The position numbers and the translations under genes are program-made. The notes beneath the pieces were generated by a model that worked only from the letters and a program-made list of their open reading frames with translations, was not told where the DNA came from and did not search any database. A DNA stretch of 6,311 bases from JBDSLU01 sp039916225 (GTDB taxonomy: Bacteria; Acidobacteriota; Vicinamibacteria; Vicinamibacterales; Vicinamibacteraceae), in NCBI GenBank assembly GCA_039916225.1, contig JBDSLU010000031.1, forward strand, positions 1-6,311. Reading direction: 5' to 3'. Position 1 is the first letter of the stretch; every line of letters begins with the position of its first letter. This document shows, in pieces, positions 1 through 5,799 of this stretch.

Positions 1-425
1 TCCAGCGGTCGCGGGACGGTCGGCCAGGCGACCCCGTCGCCGTCTACGTTGATCGCGAGGGCGTAGGCCAGGTCGCTCCCTGTGCGGTCGAGTGCGCCGA
101 CGACGGCATCGAGATGATGCGGCAGCCAGAGATCGTCGTGGCCGAGGTAGGCGATGATCTCACCGTGAGCCTGACGTAGCCCCTCGTTGTTCGGTCCGCT
201 CTGGTGACGGGTGTTCGTCGGCAGATTGATCCAGCGTACGCGCGGATCGCACATCCCCGCCACGACGTCCGCCGAGTCGTCCGTGCATCCGTCGCCGACT
301 ACGAGCAGCTCGAAGTCAGCGAAGGTCTGGCCCAGCACGCTGCCGACCGAGTACCGAAGGACGTTGCTCCAGTTGTAGGTGGCGATGATGACCGTGACGC
401 GCGGTGCCACGGCGAATAGTCTCAC
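1..425 (-). CDS. Family-2 glycosyltransferase, N-terminal part (cut by left window edge)
   Basis: About 141 N-terminal residues of a GT-A fold (GT2-type) glycosyltransferase, which would transfer a sugar from a nucleotide-sugar donor; acceptor and product cannot be told. The sequence shows VTVIIATYN at residues 10-18, the first beta strand and nucleotide-binding start of the family. It is followed by SVGSVLGQTFADFELLVVGD, then GDGCTDDS at 44-51, PNNEGLRQAHGEIIAYLG, and GHDDLW at 95-100 in the place of the metal-binding DxD region. The C-terminal part lies outside the window. The reading starts at a GTG (425-423) one base after the stop of the upstream phosphatase gene. A second GTG at 410-408 would give MAPRVTVII, a more usual N-terminus, so the true start is uncertain. 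The pair is probably translationally coupled. The family assignment is firm; the role in surface polysaccharide or glycoconjugate synthesis is inferred. Confidence 0.88.
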   Translation of the reverse strand, partial: MRLFAVAPRVTVIIATYNWSNVLRYSVGSVLGQTFADFELLVVGDGCTDDSADVVAGMCDPRVRWINLPTNTRHQSGPNNEGLRQAHGEIIAYLGHDDLWLPHHLDAVVGALDRTGSDLAYALAINVDGDGVAWPTVPRPL

Positions 426-426
426 A

Positions 427-1014
427 TCAGGACGCCGGCGGACATTGGTAGGTCGCCGTGGACCAGTAGCCCGTCGGCGGCCAGCGCGGCCCGCTCCATC
501 CGCGCCGACGCAGCTCGCGGGCGACGAAGCGATTGAACCAGCCGTGGCCGATGACGAGCAGCGTACCGTGCTCGTCGGCCAGTCGCGTCAGCGTGTCCGC
601 TGCGATCGCGGCCCGGGCTCGGCTCGCCGGAACCGGCTCGTCGCATGCGCAGCACCCGAGCGTCTGCGTGGCCCGCGCGATCAGCACCCAGACGTTCGGT
701 GAAAGGCGGACGGGGACGGCGAGCGATTCGGGAAACCCGACCTCGCGCAGCACGGGCTCGACTCGCACCCGATCCGTGACCCCGAGGCGCGCAGCTGTCT
801 CGAGCGCCCGCCGCGCGTCACTGGCGACGACGCAGCCTGCCGCGGCCGCGGCCTCGCGCAGGCCCGCCGGCGGATCGGCGTGGTCGGCGATGCCCGACTC
901 GTCGTAGCGACGATACCAGTGGCCGATGTCGCGGCCGGTGATCGCCCGCCCGAGCTCTGCCGGCAGATCGGGCCGGCCGTGGCGAGCGAGCACGATCGAG
1001 CGAACATCCGGCAT
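427..1014 (-). CDS. Histidine phosphatase superfamily protein (phosphoglycerate mutase-like)
   Basis: A 195-residue cytosolic enzyme of the histidine phosphatase superfamily, which uses a phospho-histidine intermediate to remove or move phosphate. The catalytic RHG motif is at residues 11-13 (VLARHGRP). SDARRALETA at 65-74 supplies the second phosphate-binding arginine (R68). LREVGFP at 89-95 holds the likely acid residue (E91), and VIGHGWFNRF at 154-163 supplies the second catalytic histidine (H157). The length fits the small single-domain members. A cysteine cluster (CCAC, 121-124) sits between the acid residue and the second histidine, an unusual local feature. The ATG at 1014 has no clear Shine-Dalgarno sequence before it. 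The stop is one base from the GTG of the glycosyltransferase gene, so the two are probably cotranscribed. The substrate is unknown; sugar phosphates or a generic phosphomonoester are possible. No signal peptide is seen. Confidence 0.88.
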   Translation of the reverse strand: MPDVRSIVLARHGRPDLPAELGRAITGRDIGHWYRRYDESGIADHADPPAGLREAAAAAGCVVASDARRALETAARLGVTDRVRVEPVLREVGFPESLAVPVRLSPNVWVLIARATQTLGCCACDEPVPASRARAAIAADTLTRLADEHGTLLVIGHGWFNRFVARELRRRGWSGPRWPPTGYWSTATYQCPPAS

Positions 1015-1065
1015 GCCGGCGACAGTCTACCCGCGAAGCCCACGGGCTCACGCCGCACCGCGCCG

Positions 1066-1104
1066 TGCGTCGTCTTTCCCGAAGCATGGTTGCCCGGGTA
1101 TCTG
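1066..1104 (+). pseudogene. Nitrilase gene relic (catalytic-Glu motif fragment)
   Basis: In the gap between the response regulator and phosphatase genes, a 39-bp plus-strand stretch matches 3571-3609 of the intact nitrilase, ungapped, at 33 of 39 bases. In frame it reads CVVFPEAWLPGYL against CIVFPETWLPGYP in the intact gene. This is the nitrilase signature around the first catalytic residue (Glu). Similarity falls off abruptly after 1104 and is only weak before 1066 (TAP against GAQ). There is no nitrilase-like start, Lys or Cys motif nearby, so it cannot encode a working enzyme. Three differences at third codon positions plus conservative amino-acid changes suggest that the fragment came from a related nitrilase gene rather than from a recent copy. 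It lies antisense to the flanking genes. Low-complexity coincidence is unlikely given the length and the exact motif. Confidence 0.72.
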
Positions 1105-1128
1105 CACGCGCGAGCACTACCGTCGCGC

Positions 1129-1878
1129 TCAGGATCGCAGCGCGCGAGTCAGCTCGGCGGCGTAAGTGCGTGTGCAGCGCACGCGGCGCCCGCCGATCAG
1201 CACGACGTCGAATTCCCCGTGCAAGGCCGGCCGCAGCTCCGCCACTTTGTCGACGTTGACGATCGTCGATCGATGGATGCGGACGAACCGTGCGGCGTCG
1301 AGCCGACGTTCGAGGGCCGCGATCGTGTCGCGGACCAGGTGCGCCGCGCCCGCGGTGCGGATCTCGACATAGTGCCCCGCGGCCTCGAGCGACTCCACGT
1401 CGTCGACGCGCACCGCGTGGACGCGACCGGACGACTTGACGAGGAAGCGCCGCAGCGGCTGGGCGGCGCGAACGGCGTCGACCAGCGCGTGGAGCCGCGC
1501 CGGGTTGGCGGCGCTGCCGGCGAGTGCCGCGGCGCGCGCCAGCGCCTTGCGCAGCCGACCGCGCTCGAACGGCTTCAGCAGGTAATCGGCGGCGTGGACG
1601 TCGAACGCGCGCATGGCATACCGGTCGTAGGCGGTCACGAAGATGACCGCCGGGCATTCATCCGGCTTCAGCAGCTCGATGACGTCGAAGCCGTCGAGGC
1701 CGGGCATCTGGACGTCGAGGAACACCAGGTCGGGCCGCAGGCGGCGGATGACCGCCAACGCCAACTCGCCGTCCTCGCTCTCGCCGACCACGTCGACGGA
1801 CGCCTCGCCCTCGAGCAGGGCTTTCAGGCGCCGCCGCGCCAGCGGCTCGTCGTCCACGATCACGACGCGCAGACTCAT
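1129..1878 (-). CDS. LytTR-family response regulator
   Basis: A 249-residue DNA-binding response regulator of the AlgR/LytR (LytTR) type. The receiver domain spans about residues 3-120: acidic pocket D9-D10 (VIVDDEPLARRRL), phospho-acceptor D55 (LVFLDVQMPG), switch T82 (FVTAYDRYA) and K102 (YLLKPF). These are all the residues needed for phosphorylation. The LytTR DNA-binding domain covers about 140-246, beginning RRFLVKSSGRVHAV and containing the family hallmarks EAAGHYVEIRT and FVRIHRSTIVNVDKV. It should bind DNA as a dimer upstream of its target promoters. The ATG overlaps the stop of the kinase gene as ATGA, with no separate Shine-Dalgarno sequence, so translation is coupled to the kinase, its evident partner. 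Regulated genes are not known; the divergent DoxX/nitrilase promoter region is the nearest candidate. Confidence 0.95.
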   Translation of the reverse strand: MSLRVVIVDDEPLARRRLKALLEGEASVDVVGESEDGELALAVIRRLRPDLVFLDVQMPGLDGFDVIELLKPDECPAVIFVTAYDRYAMRAFDVHAADYLLKPFERGRLRKALARAAALAGSAANPARLHALVDAVRAAQPLRRFLVKSSGRVHAVRVDDVESLEAAGHYVEIRTAGAAHLVRDTIAALERRLDAARFVRIHRSTIVNVDKVAELRPALHGEFDVVLIGGRRVRCTRTYAAELTRALRS

Positions 1879-2915
1879 GACGACGCAGCGAGCCGCAGCG
1901 GTAGCTCGAGGCGGGCCCGGGCGCCGCGCCGCGCATCCGGGCCGACCGAGAGAGACGCGCCGTCGCCGTACAACGCGCGAAGGCGCGACCGCGTGTTACG
2001 CAGCCCGTAGCCGTCGCGCAGCGGCTGCGGCGGTCCGGGGCCCTCGTCGGTGACGTCGATGCGCAGCGTCCCCTGCGCGCAGGACACGCGGATACCGACG
2101 GCGCCGGGCCCGGGCGTCACGCTGAATCCGTGACGGATTGCGTTCTCCACGAGCGGTTGCAGGATCAGCGTCGGCACGAGGCTCGCCTCGCACCCGGCCG
2201 CGAGGTCGACGTCGATGCGCAGCCGGTCACCGTAGCGCGTCTGCTGGATCGCCAGGTAGATGCGCAGCAGCCGCAACTCGTCGGCGAGCGGTACTTCCTG
2301 CACGCCTTCGGTCTGCAGCGTGCCGCGCAGCAGCTCACCCAGCTGCGCCAGCATGACGTCCGCCGACTCGACGTCCTCCCGCATCAGGCCCGCGATCGCG
2401 TTCAGCGTGTTGAACAGGAAGTGCGGGTGGATCTGCATCTTGAGCGCTTCCACCTGCGCCCGCGCCAGCTCGGTCTGAAGGCGCGCCGCCTGCAGCTCGC
2501 GCTCGCGCGCCAGGCGGTGCTGCTCGGCGTACTGGACCGCGCCGACGATGGCCCAGTAGGTGAGGAGCGTCAGGTGAATCTTGAGGAGGCTGAACGGCAC
2601 GCGGCCAGGACCGATGATCGCGCGGACGATCATCGCTTCGGCAGCGAGTTTCACCACGGCGATCCCGAGGCTGGCGGGAATGTGGACCACCAACGGCTTG
2701 GCGAGCCGTCGGCGCGACACCGGCACCCGCGCCCCCAGCAGCAGGATGATGGGAGCGATGAGCGTCCACAACTCCCAATCGACGAGCGCCACCGCGAAGG
2801 CGCGCGGCCACGACAGCGACCGGCCGGCATAGGCGTAGTCGACCCAGACCTGTCCCGTGAAGAGGATCGCCGCGAGCGTGAAGCAGCACGCCGCCACGAG
2901 CCATGATCGTCGCAC
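1875..2915 (-). CDS. LytS/YehU-type membrane sensor histidine kinase
   Basis: A 346-residue inner-membrane kinase of the LytS/YehU class (His_kinase plus HATPase_c), expected to phosphorylate the LytTR regulator encoded next to it. Four hydrophobic segments lie at about residues 6-24, 37-62, 75-101 and 108-129 and form the membrane sensor. A charged helical linker follows (about 131-160, rich in Arg, Glu and Ala). The class-specific phosphorylation motif QIHPHFLFNTLNAI is at 161-174, with H165 the usual phospho-acceptor. The ATP-binding domain has the N-box LQPLVENAIRHG (N258), the G1 box DEGPGPP (290-296) and GYGLRNTRSRL (302-312). There is no extracytoplasmic or PAS sensor domain, so the stimulus is probably sensed in the membrane or through a partner. 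The start is a GTG at 2915, 10 nt after the DoxX-like stop and without a clear Shine-Dalgarno sequence. Confidence 0.94.
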   Translation of the reverse strand: MRRSWLVAACCFTLAAILFTGQVWVDYAYAGRSLSWPRAFAVALVDWELWTLIAPIILLLGARVPVSRRRLAKPLVVHIPASLGIAVVKLAAEAMIVRAIIGPGRVPFSLLKIHLTLLTYWAIVGAVQYAEQHRLARERELQAARLQTELARAQVEALKMQIHPHFLFNTLNAIAGLMREDVESADVMLAQLGELLRGTLQTEGVQEVPLADELRLLRIYLAIQQTRYGDRLRIDVDLAAGCEASLVPTLILQPLVENAIRHGFSVTPGPGAVGIRVSCAQGTLRIDVTDEGPGPPQPLRDGYGLRNTRSRLRALYGDGASLSVGPDARRGARARLELPLRLAASS

Positions 2916-2925
2916 CGGTCGGAGC

Positions 2926-3327
2926 TTATACCTGGCTGGCCGGCACCGGGACTGACCGAATGCCCGGGCGCCAGGCGCGGCGGCGGCGCGCGACGCCGAT
3001 GACCGCGACGACGGCCAGCCACATCAGCGGGGCGGCGACGCGCGCGGCTTCGTCGTGAAGCGCGTGCGTCGCCGCTGCGCCGATCAGGATCGCGCCGAGC
3101 AGCGCGGCCGCGTACGACGACAGCCTGGGCACCAGGACCAGCACCCCGCCGGCGATCTCGAGCGCCCCAATGACCATGTAGAACCCATCGGGATATCCCC
3201 ACCGTTCGAACTTGATCGCCCACTCGGGGCTGCCGAACTTGGCCAGGCCGATCGCGACAAGTGCCGCCGCCGCAAGGATGTTGACGATCCACAGCGCCAC
3301 CGTCCCGGCAATCCGCAATGCACGCAT
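2926..3327 (-). CDS. DoxX-like small membrane protein
   Basis: A 133-residue integral membrane protein resembling the DoxX family. Four hydrophobic helices are visible at about residues 8-28, 48-67, 69-90 and 97-113. The family-like stretch GLAKFGSPEWAIKFERWGYP (27-46) lies after the first helix. IGALEIAGGVLVLVPRLS (53-70) matches the usual second helix. The C-terminus is short and basic (RRRRAWRP). DoxX-like proteins are linked to redox and quinone-associated functions in some bacteria, but the family as a whole lacks a defined reaction. The ATG at 3327 is the only Met that fits the family N-terminus; the reading frame stays open far upstream, antisense to the nitrilase, but that part is a shadow. 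A weak purine-rich site (AGCAGGCGG) lies close before the start. It is the first gene of the operon with the sensor kinase and regulator, so it may feed the kinase a membrane signal; this is inferred from gene order only. Confidence 0.85.
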   Translation of the reverse strand: MRALRIAGTVALWIVNILAAAALVAIGLAKFGSPEWAIKFERWGYPDGFYMVIGALEIAGGVLVLVPRLSSYAAALLGAILIGAAATHALHDEAARVAAPLMWLAVVAVIGVARRRRAWRPGIRSVPVPASQV

Positions 3328-3450
3328 GTCCGCCTGCTGAGGACTCACGTTACGGGAGCGTGTTCCTGGAGCGAAACGGTTTGTCCCGAGGCGGACTGAA
3401 AACGTCGCCAGCCGGCAGAGCGAGAGGCGCTCCCTGAGTAACATGGCGGG
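3328..3450. promoter_or_regulatory. Divergent intergenic region between DoxX-like operon and nitrilase
   Basis: This 123-bp stretch separates the outward-facing DoxX-LytS-LytTR operon (minus) and the nitrilase gene (plus), so it must hold the promoters for both. It is clearly less GC-rich in its middle (AAACGGTTTGT near 3374-3384, ACTGAAAACG near 3395-3404) than the coding DNA. No convincing -35/-10 pair of the sigma-70 type was found on either strand. An inverted element near the two ends is listed separately. Only the position and base composition support the promoter call. Confidence 0.55.
3349..3442. repeat. Imperfect inverted element CGCTCCC-(TGA)-GTAAC at both ends of the divergent promoter region
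   Basis: The left arm (3349-3360) reads GTTACGGGAGCG; the right arm (3428-3442) reads CGCTCCCTGAGTAAC. Read in the direction of each gene, both leaders contain CGCTCCC followed by GTAAC, with a 3-nt insertion (TGA) in the nitrilase copy. The copy ends 21 nt before the DoxX-like ATG and 8 nt before the nitrilase ATG. Twelve bases match across the two arms. The symmetric placement suggests an operator or a shared leader element, but a chance match in GC-rich DNA is not excluded. Confidence 0.4.
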
Positions 3451-4482
3451 ATGCAGCCACGGCAGTGTCGACTCGCGGTCGTCCAGCATCCACCGGTCTT
3501 CCTGAACCTGCTGCGCAGCTTCGAGCGGGCCGTCGCGCTGATCCAGGATGCCATCGCGCACGGCGCGCAGTGCATCGTCTTTCCCGAGACCTGGCTGCCC
3601 GGGTATCCGGTGTGGCTCGACGAGGCGCCGACGGCGGGCCTGTGGGACTATGCGCCGGCACAGGCGCTCTACCAGGTCCTGTCCGACAACGCGATCAGTG
3701 TCCCGGGACCGGAGCTCGATGGTCTGCGGACCCTCGCGCGAGAGGGCGCGGCGACGATCGTGATGGGCGCGCACGAGCGGGTGGGCGGCACGCTGTACAA
3801 CACCATGGTGCTCGTCGCCGCCGACGGCAGCTACCGCCTGCATCGCAAGCTGATGCCGACCTACACCGAGCGGCTGATCTGGGGCATGGGCGACGGGTCG
3901 ACGCTCGAGGTGATCGAGACGCCGTTCGGACGCCTCGGCGGCCTGATCTGCTGGGAGCACTGGATGCCGCTGGCCCGCGCCGCGATGCACGCCAGGCGGG
4001 AAACGATCCACGTCGCGCAGTGGCCCGGCGTCAAGGACCTGCACCTGCTGGCCAGCCGCCACTACGCCTTCGAGGGCCAGTGCTTCGTCGCCGTGGCCGG
4101 CGCCGTGCTGACCCGCGGCGACATGCTGGCCGGCTTCGATTCGCTGGGGCTGGGGCCGCACCCCGCCCGCACCGTGCTCGAAGCGATTCCGGGCGACGAC
4201 AGCACGCTGCTGCTGCGCGGCGGCAGTGCCATTGTGGCGCCCGACACGTCGCTCCTCGCCGGGCCGGCGCCGGCGGAAGCGACCACCCTCTACGCCGACC
4301 TCGACCTCGGACGCATCACGCGCGGCCACCTCACGCTCGACGTCGATGGCCACTACGCGCGGCCGGACGTCTTCCAGCTGACGGTGAACGACCGCCCACA
4401 GTCGAGCGTCCGCTTCGCGTCCGAGTCGGGCGGCACCTCCCCGGCGGGAACCGGGGGCGCCGCGACTACGCCTTCTTCGTGA
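3451..4482 (+). CDS. Nitrilase (carbon-nitrogen hydrolase family)
   Basis: A 343-residue enzyme of the nitrilase branch of the carbon-nitrogen hydrolase superfamily, expected to hydrolyse an organic nitrile (R-CN) to the carboxylic acid and ammonia in the cytosol. The catalytic triad is complete: E46 in CIVFPETWLPGYP (41-53), K133 in HRKLMPTYTERLIWG (131-145) and C167 in GGLICWEHWMPL (163-174). Other family signatures are VMGAHER, YNTMVLVAADG, HVAQWPG and the late GGSAIVAPD. The CWEH W form after the catalytic Cys is typical of true nitrilases and cyanide-hydrolysing relatives rather than amidases. The length is within the usual range, with a low-complexity Ser/Thr/Gly/Ala tail from about 317 on. 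The start ATG (3451) gives the expected RLAVVQHPPVFLN opening; the ribosome site is weak. The stop lies inside the end of the convergent PLP enzyme gene. The substrate cannot be told from sequence. A second, degenerate copy of its Glu region lies at 1066-1104. Confidence 0.93.
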   Translation: MQPRQCRLAVVQHPPVFLNLLRSFERAVALIQDAIAHGAQCIVFPETWLPGYPVWLDEAPTAGLWDYAPAQALYQVLSDNAISVPGPELDGLRTLAREGAATIVMGAHERVGGTLYNTMVLVAADGSYRLHRKLMPTYTERLIWGMGDGSTLEVIETPFGRLGGLICWEHWMPLARAAMHARRETIHVAQWPGVKDLHLLASRHYAFEGQCFVAVAGAVLTRGDMLAGFDSLGLGPHPARTVLEAIPGDDSTLLLRGGSAIVAPDTSLLAGPAPAEATTLYADLDLGRITRGHLTLDVDGHYARPDVFQLTVNDRPQSSVRFASESGGTSPAGTGGAATTPSS

Positions 4483-5674
4483 AGACTTCCTTGAGGCGAC
4501 GCGCGACGATGGCGTCTTCGCCGGGCTGCATCATCCAGACGCCGATCAGGAGCTCGTCGCCGGGGCGGACGCCGATCGACGGCGTGCCCTCGCGCATGCG
4601 CTTCGAGACGTCCTGACCGGTGATGCCGGTAACGGCCGGGTCGAGCTTGATCTGGACGTGCGGCACGTGGTTCGCCACCTCGGGCACCGTGAGGCTGGCG
4701 GTGACGCCCTTGATGCCATCGAGGCTGGTCATGATCACCTTGGCGCGGCGCTGGTACTCGCGGTCGAGGGCGGCGTGATCGAGCTTCAGGAAGCGCTCGA
4801 TGGCGGCGAGCATGCCCACCATCTCTTCCTTGTTGACCTTCAGGCCGCGGCCGATGGCGTTGCCGTTCGGCGCGGCGTTGGCCCGGGCAGCGGCGATCAG
4901 ATCCTTGCGACCGAGGAGCAGGCCGGCGCTCTGCGGCCCGCGGATGCCCTTGCCGCCCGAGAACACGACCAGGTCGAAGCCCATCGCCGTGAACTTCCAG
5001 AAATTCTCGACCGGCGGCACGTCGGCGGCGCAGTCGTTCATCGTCACGACGCCGTGCTTCTTGCCGAGGCGGACGAACTCCTCGTCGCGGATCTGCCCGA
5101 GCGAGTTGTTGTTGTTGTAGAACAGCATCATCGCCGTCTGCGGCGTGATGGCGGCCTCGAGCTGCGCCGCCGTCTCGACCTCCACGATCTTGACGCCGCA
5201 GTTGCGGACGGCGTGGTCATAGCCGAAGCGATGCGCCTTCTGCATGATGACCTCGGTCTTCATGCCCGCCAGGTTCGGCAGATCGACGATCTTCTGCTGG
5301 TCGAGACCGGTCAGCACGCCGGCCGTGCCGAGCGTCATCGCCGAGGCGGCGCCGGACGACACCATCGCGGCCTCGGCCTTGAGCAGCGACGCGATCCGCT
5401 CGCCGATGCGATCGTGCAGCTCGGTCAGCGGCACGAACTGCTTGGAGGCGTAGTTGATCGCCGACATCACCTCGGGCGGCATCAGCGACGCCGTCATGTC
5501 AGTGAAGGTGCCGGCGGCGTTGATGAAAGGCCGGACGCCGAGCTCCTTGAAGAAGTCGCGGGCGGCAGGAGCGGCGGGAGCGGCGGCCGTCGCCGAGGTC
5601 GCGGAGCCGCCGATGAAGCCGCCGACCAGCGGCAGCGTGGACAGCGACTCGATGAAGCTGCGTCGGGTGAACAT
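4466..5674 (-). CDS. SelA-like PLP-dependent enzyme with twin-arginine signal peptide
   Basis: A 402-residue fold-type I PLP enzyme of the SelA-like / aminotransferase class V-like group, which includes selenocysteine synthase and D-glucosaminate-6-phosphate ammonia-lyase. The likely PLP lysine is K242 in VVFSGGKGIRGPQSAGLLLGR (237-257). SSGAASA (107-113) fits the phosphate-binding loop. NDCAADVPP (213-221) holds the Asp (D214) that would contact the pyridine nitrogen. The N-terminus has a Tat signal: TRRSFIE (3-9), a hydrophobic stretch LSTLPLVGGFIGG, then Ala/Ser/Thr-rich sequence with a possible cut near 30-34. A mature domain begins at about 39 (RDFFKELGVRPFINAAGT). Tat export fits a protein that must fold with its cofactor before crossing the membrane. 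The start ATG at 5674 follows a strong GAGGAG site and begins the signal peptide; the open frame up to 5803 is not coding. It lies downstream of a Rid-domain gene. The exact reaction is unknown; an elimination or ammonia-lyase step is favoured. Confidence 0.88.
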   Translation of the reverse strand: MFTRRSFIESLSTLPLVGGFIGGSATSATAAAPAAPAARDFFKELGVRPFINAAGTFTDMTASLMPPEVMSAINYASKQFVPLTELHDRIGERIASLLKAEAAMVSSGAASAMTLGTAGVLTGLDQQKIVDLPNLAGMKTEVIMQKAHRFGYDHAVRNCGVKIVEVETAAQLEAAITPQTAMMLFYNNNNSLGQIRDEEFVRLGKKHGVVTMNDCAADVPPVENFWKFTAMGFDLVVFSGGKGIRGPQSAGLLLGRKDLIAAARANAAPNGNAIGRGLKVNKEEMVGMLAAIERFLKLDHAALDREYQRRAKVIMTSLDGIKGVTASLTVPEVANHVPHVQIKLDPAVTGITGQDVSKRMREGTPSIGVRPGDELLIGVWMMQPGEDAIVARRLKEVFTKKA

Positions 5675-5678
5675 CTCG

Positions 5679-5685
5679 TCTCCTC
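5679..5685 (-). promoter_or_regulatory. Shine-Dalgarno site that fixes the PLP enzyme start
   Basis: On the minus strand GAGGAGA lies about 5 nt before the ATG at 5674. It is the strongest ribosome-binding site in the window. It selects the start giving MFTRRSFIE and rules out the longer frame, whose extra 43 residues are Arg/Pro-rich and unlike the family. Confidence 0.85.
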
Positions 5686-5693
5686 GTCTGTTG

Positions 5694-5720
5694 GCGTCCG
5701 CGCGCCTCACGCGCGGACGC
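5694..5720 (-). other. Perfect 11-bp stem-loop just upstream of the PLP enzyme ribosome site
   Basis: Arms 5694-5704 and 5710-5720 are perfectly complementary (GCGTCCGCGCG with CGCGCGGACGC), with a 5-nt loop. In the transcript the stem ends 8 nt before the GAGGAG site. No run of U follows, so it is not a standard intrinsic terminator. A role in RNA stability, processing or translation control between the Rid and PLP genes is possible. Confidence 0.7.
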
Positions 5721-5742
5721 GGCCGCCGTTTCGAGCGCGGCC
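5721..5742 (-). other. Short 6-bp stem-loop in the Rid-PLP intercistronic region
   Basis: GGCCGC at 5721-5726 can pair with GCGGCC at 5737-5742 around a 10-nt loop. It abuts the 11-bp hairpin directly. By itself it could be chance in GC-rich DNA; it is listed because it completes a row of three stem-loops. Confidence 0.4.
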
Positions 5743-5749
5743 CTGACTC

Positions 5750-5772
5750 CGGCGACGCTGGGCGCGTCGCCG
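5750..5772 (-). other. Perfect 9-bp stem-loop downstream of the Rid gene
   Basis: Arms CGGCGACGC (5750-5758) and GCGTCGCCG (5764-5772) pair perfectly around a 5-nt loop. It begins 27 nt after the Rid stop codon in the direction of transcription. No T tract follows in that direction, so a classical terminator is not supported; it could protect the upstream message or partly block readthrough. Confidence 0.6.
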
Positions 5773-5799
5773 ACCAGCCGCGCACGGCGGTCTGATGAC

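Noticed and set aside
1035..1055. A small GCCC/GGGC hairpin as terminator of the response regulator operon
   Set aside because: The stem is only 4 bp and no T tract follows on the minus strand.
880..2010. A 376-residue plus-strand open frame across the phosphatase, gap and response regulator genes
   Set aside because: It is antisense to two clear genes and its protein is Arg/Asp-rich without domain-like sequence. Only its short nitrilase-like piece is meaningful and is listed as a relic.
2130..2906. A 258-residue plus-strand open frame opposite the sensor kinase
   Set aside because: It is the antisense shadow of a well-supported kinase, with no recognisable motif and no ribosome site.
3346..3384. 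Possible LytTR-type binding repeats (CACGTTACG at 3346-3354, ACGGTTTGT at 3376-3384)
   Set aside because: Each matches the known LytTR half-site pattern only in part and the spacing of about 30 bp does not fit the usual tandem arrangement.
2926..4353. A 475-residue minus-strand frame that would extend the DoxX-like gene
   Set aside because: Everything upstream of the ATG at 3327 is antisense to the nitrilase or in the intergenic region and shows the composition of a shadow frame.
4658..5746. A 362-residue plus-strand open frame opposite the PLP enzyme
   Set aside because: The protein is His/Arg/Gly-rich and lacks any family motif, and the minus-strand frame has a full enzyme signature. Long antisense frames are usual at this GC content.
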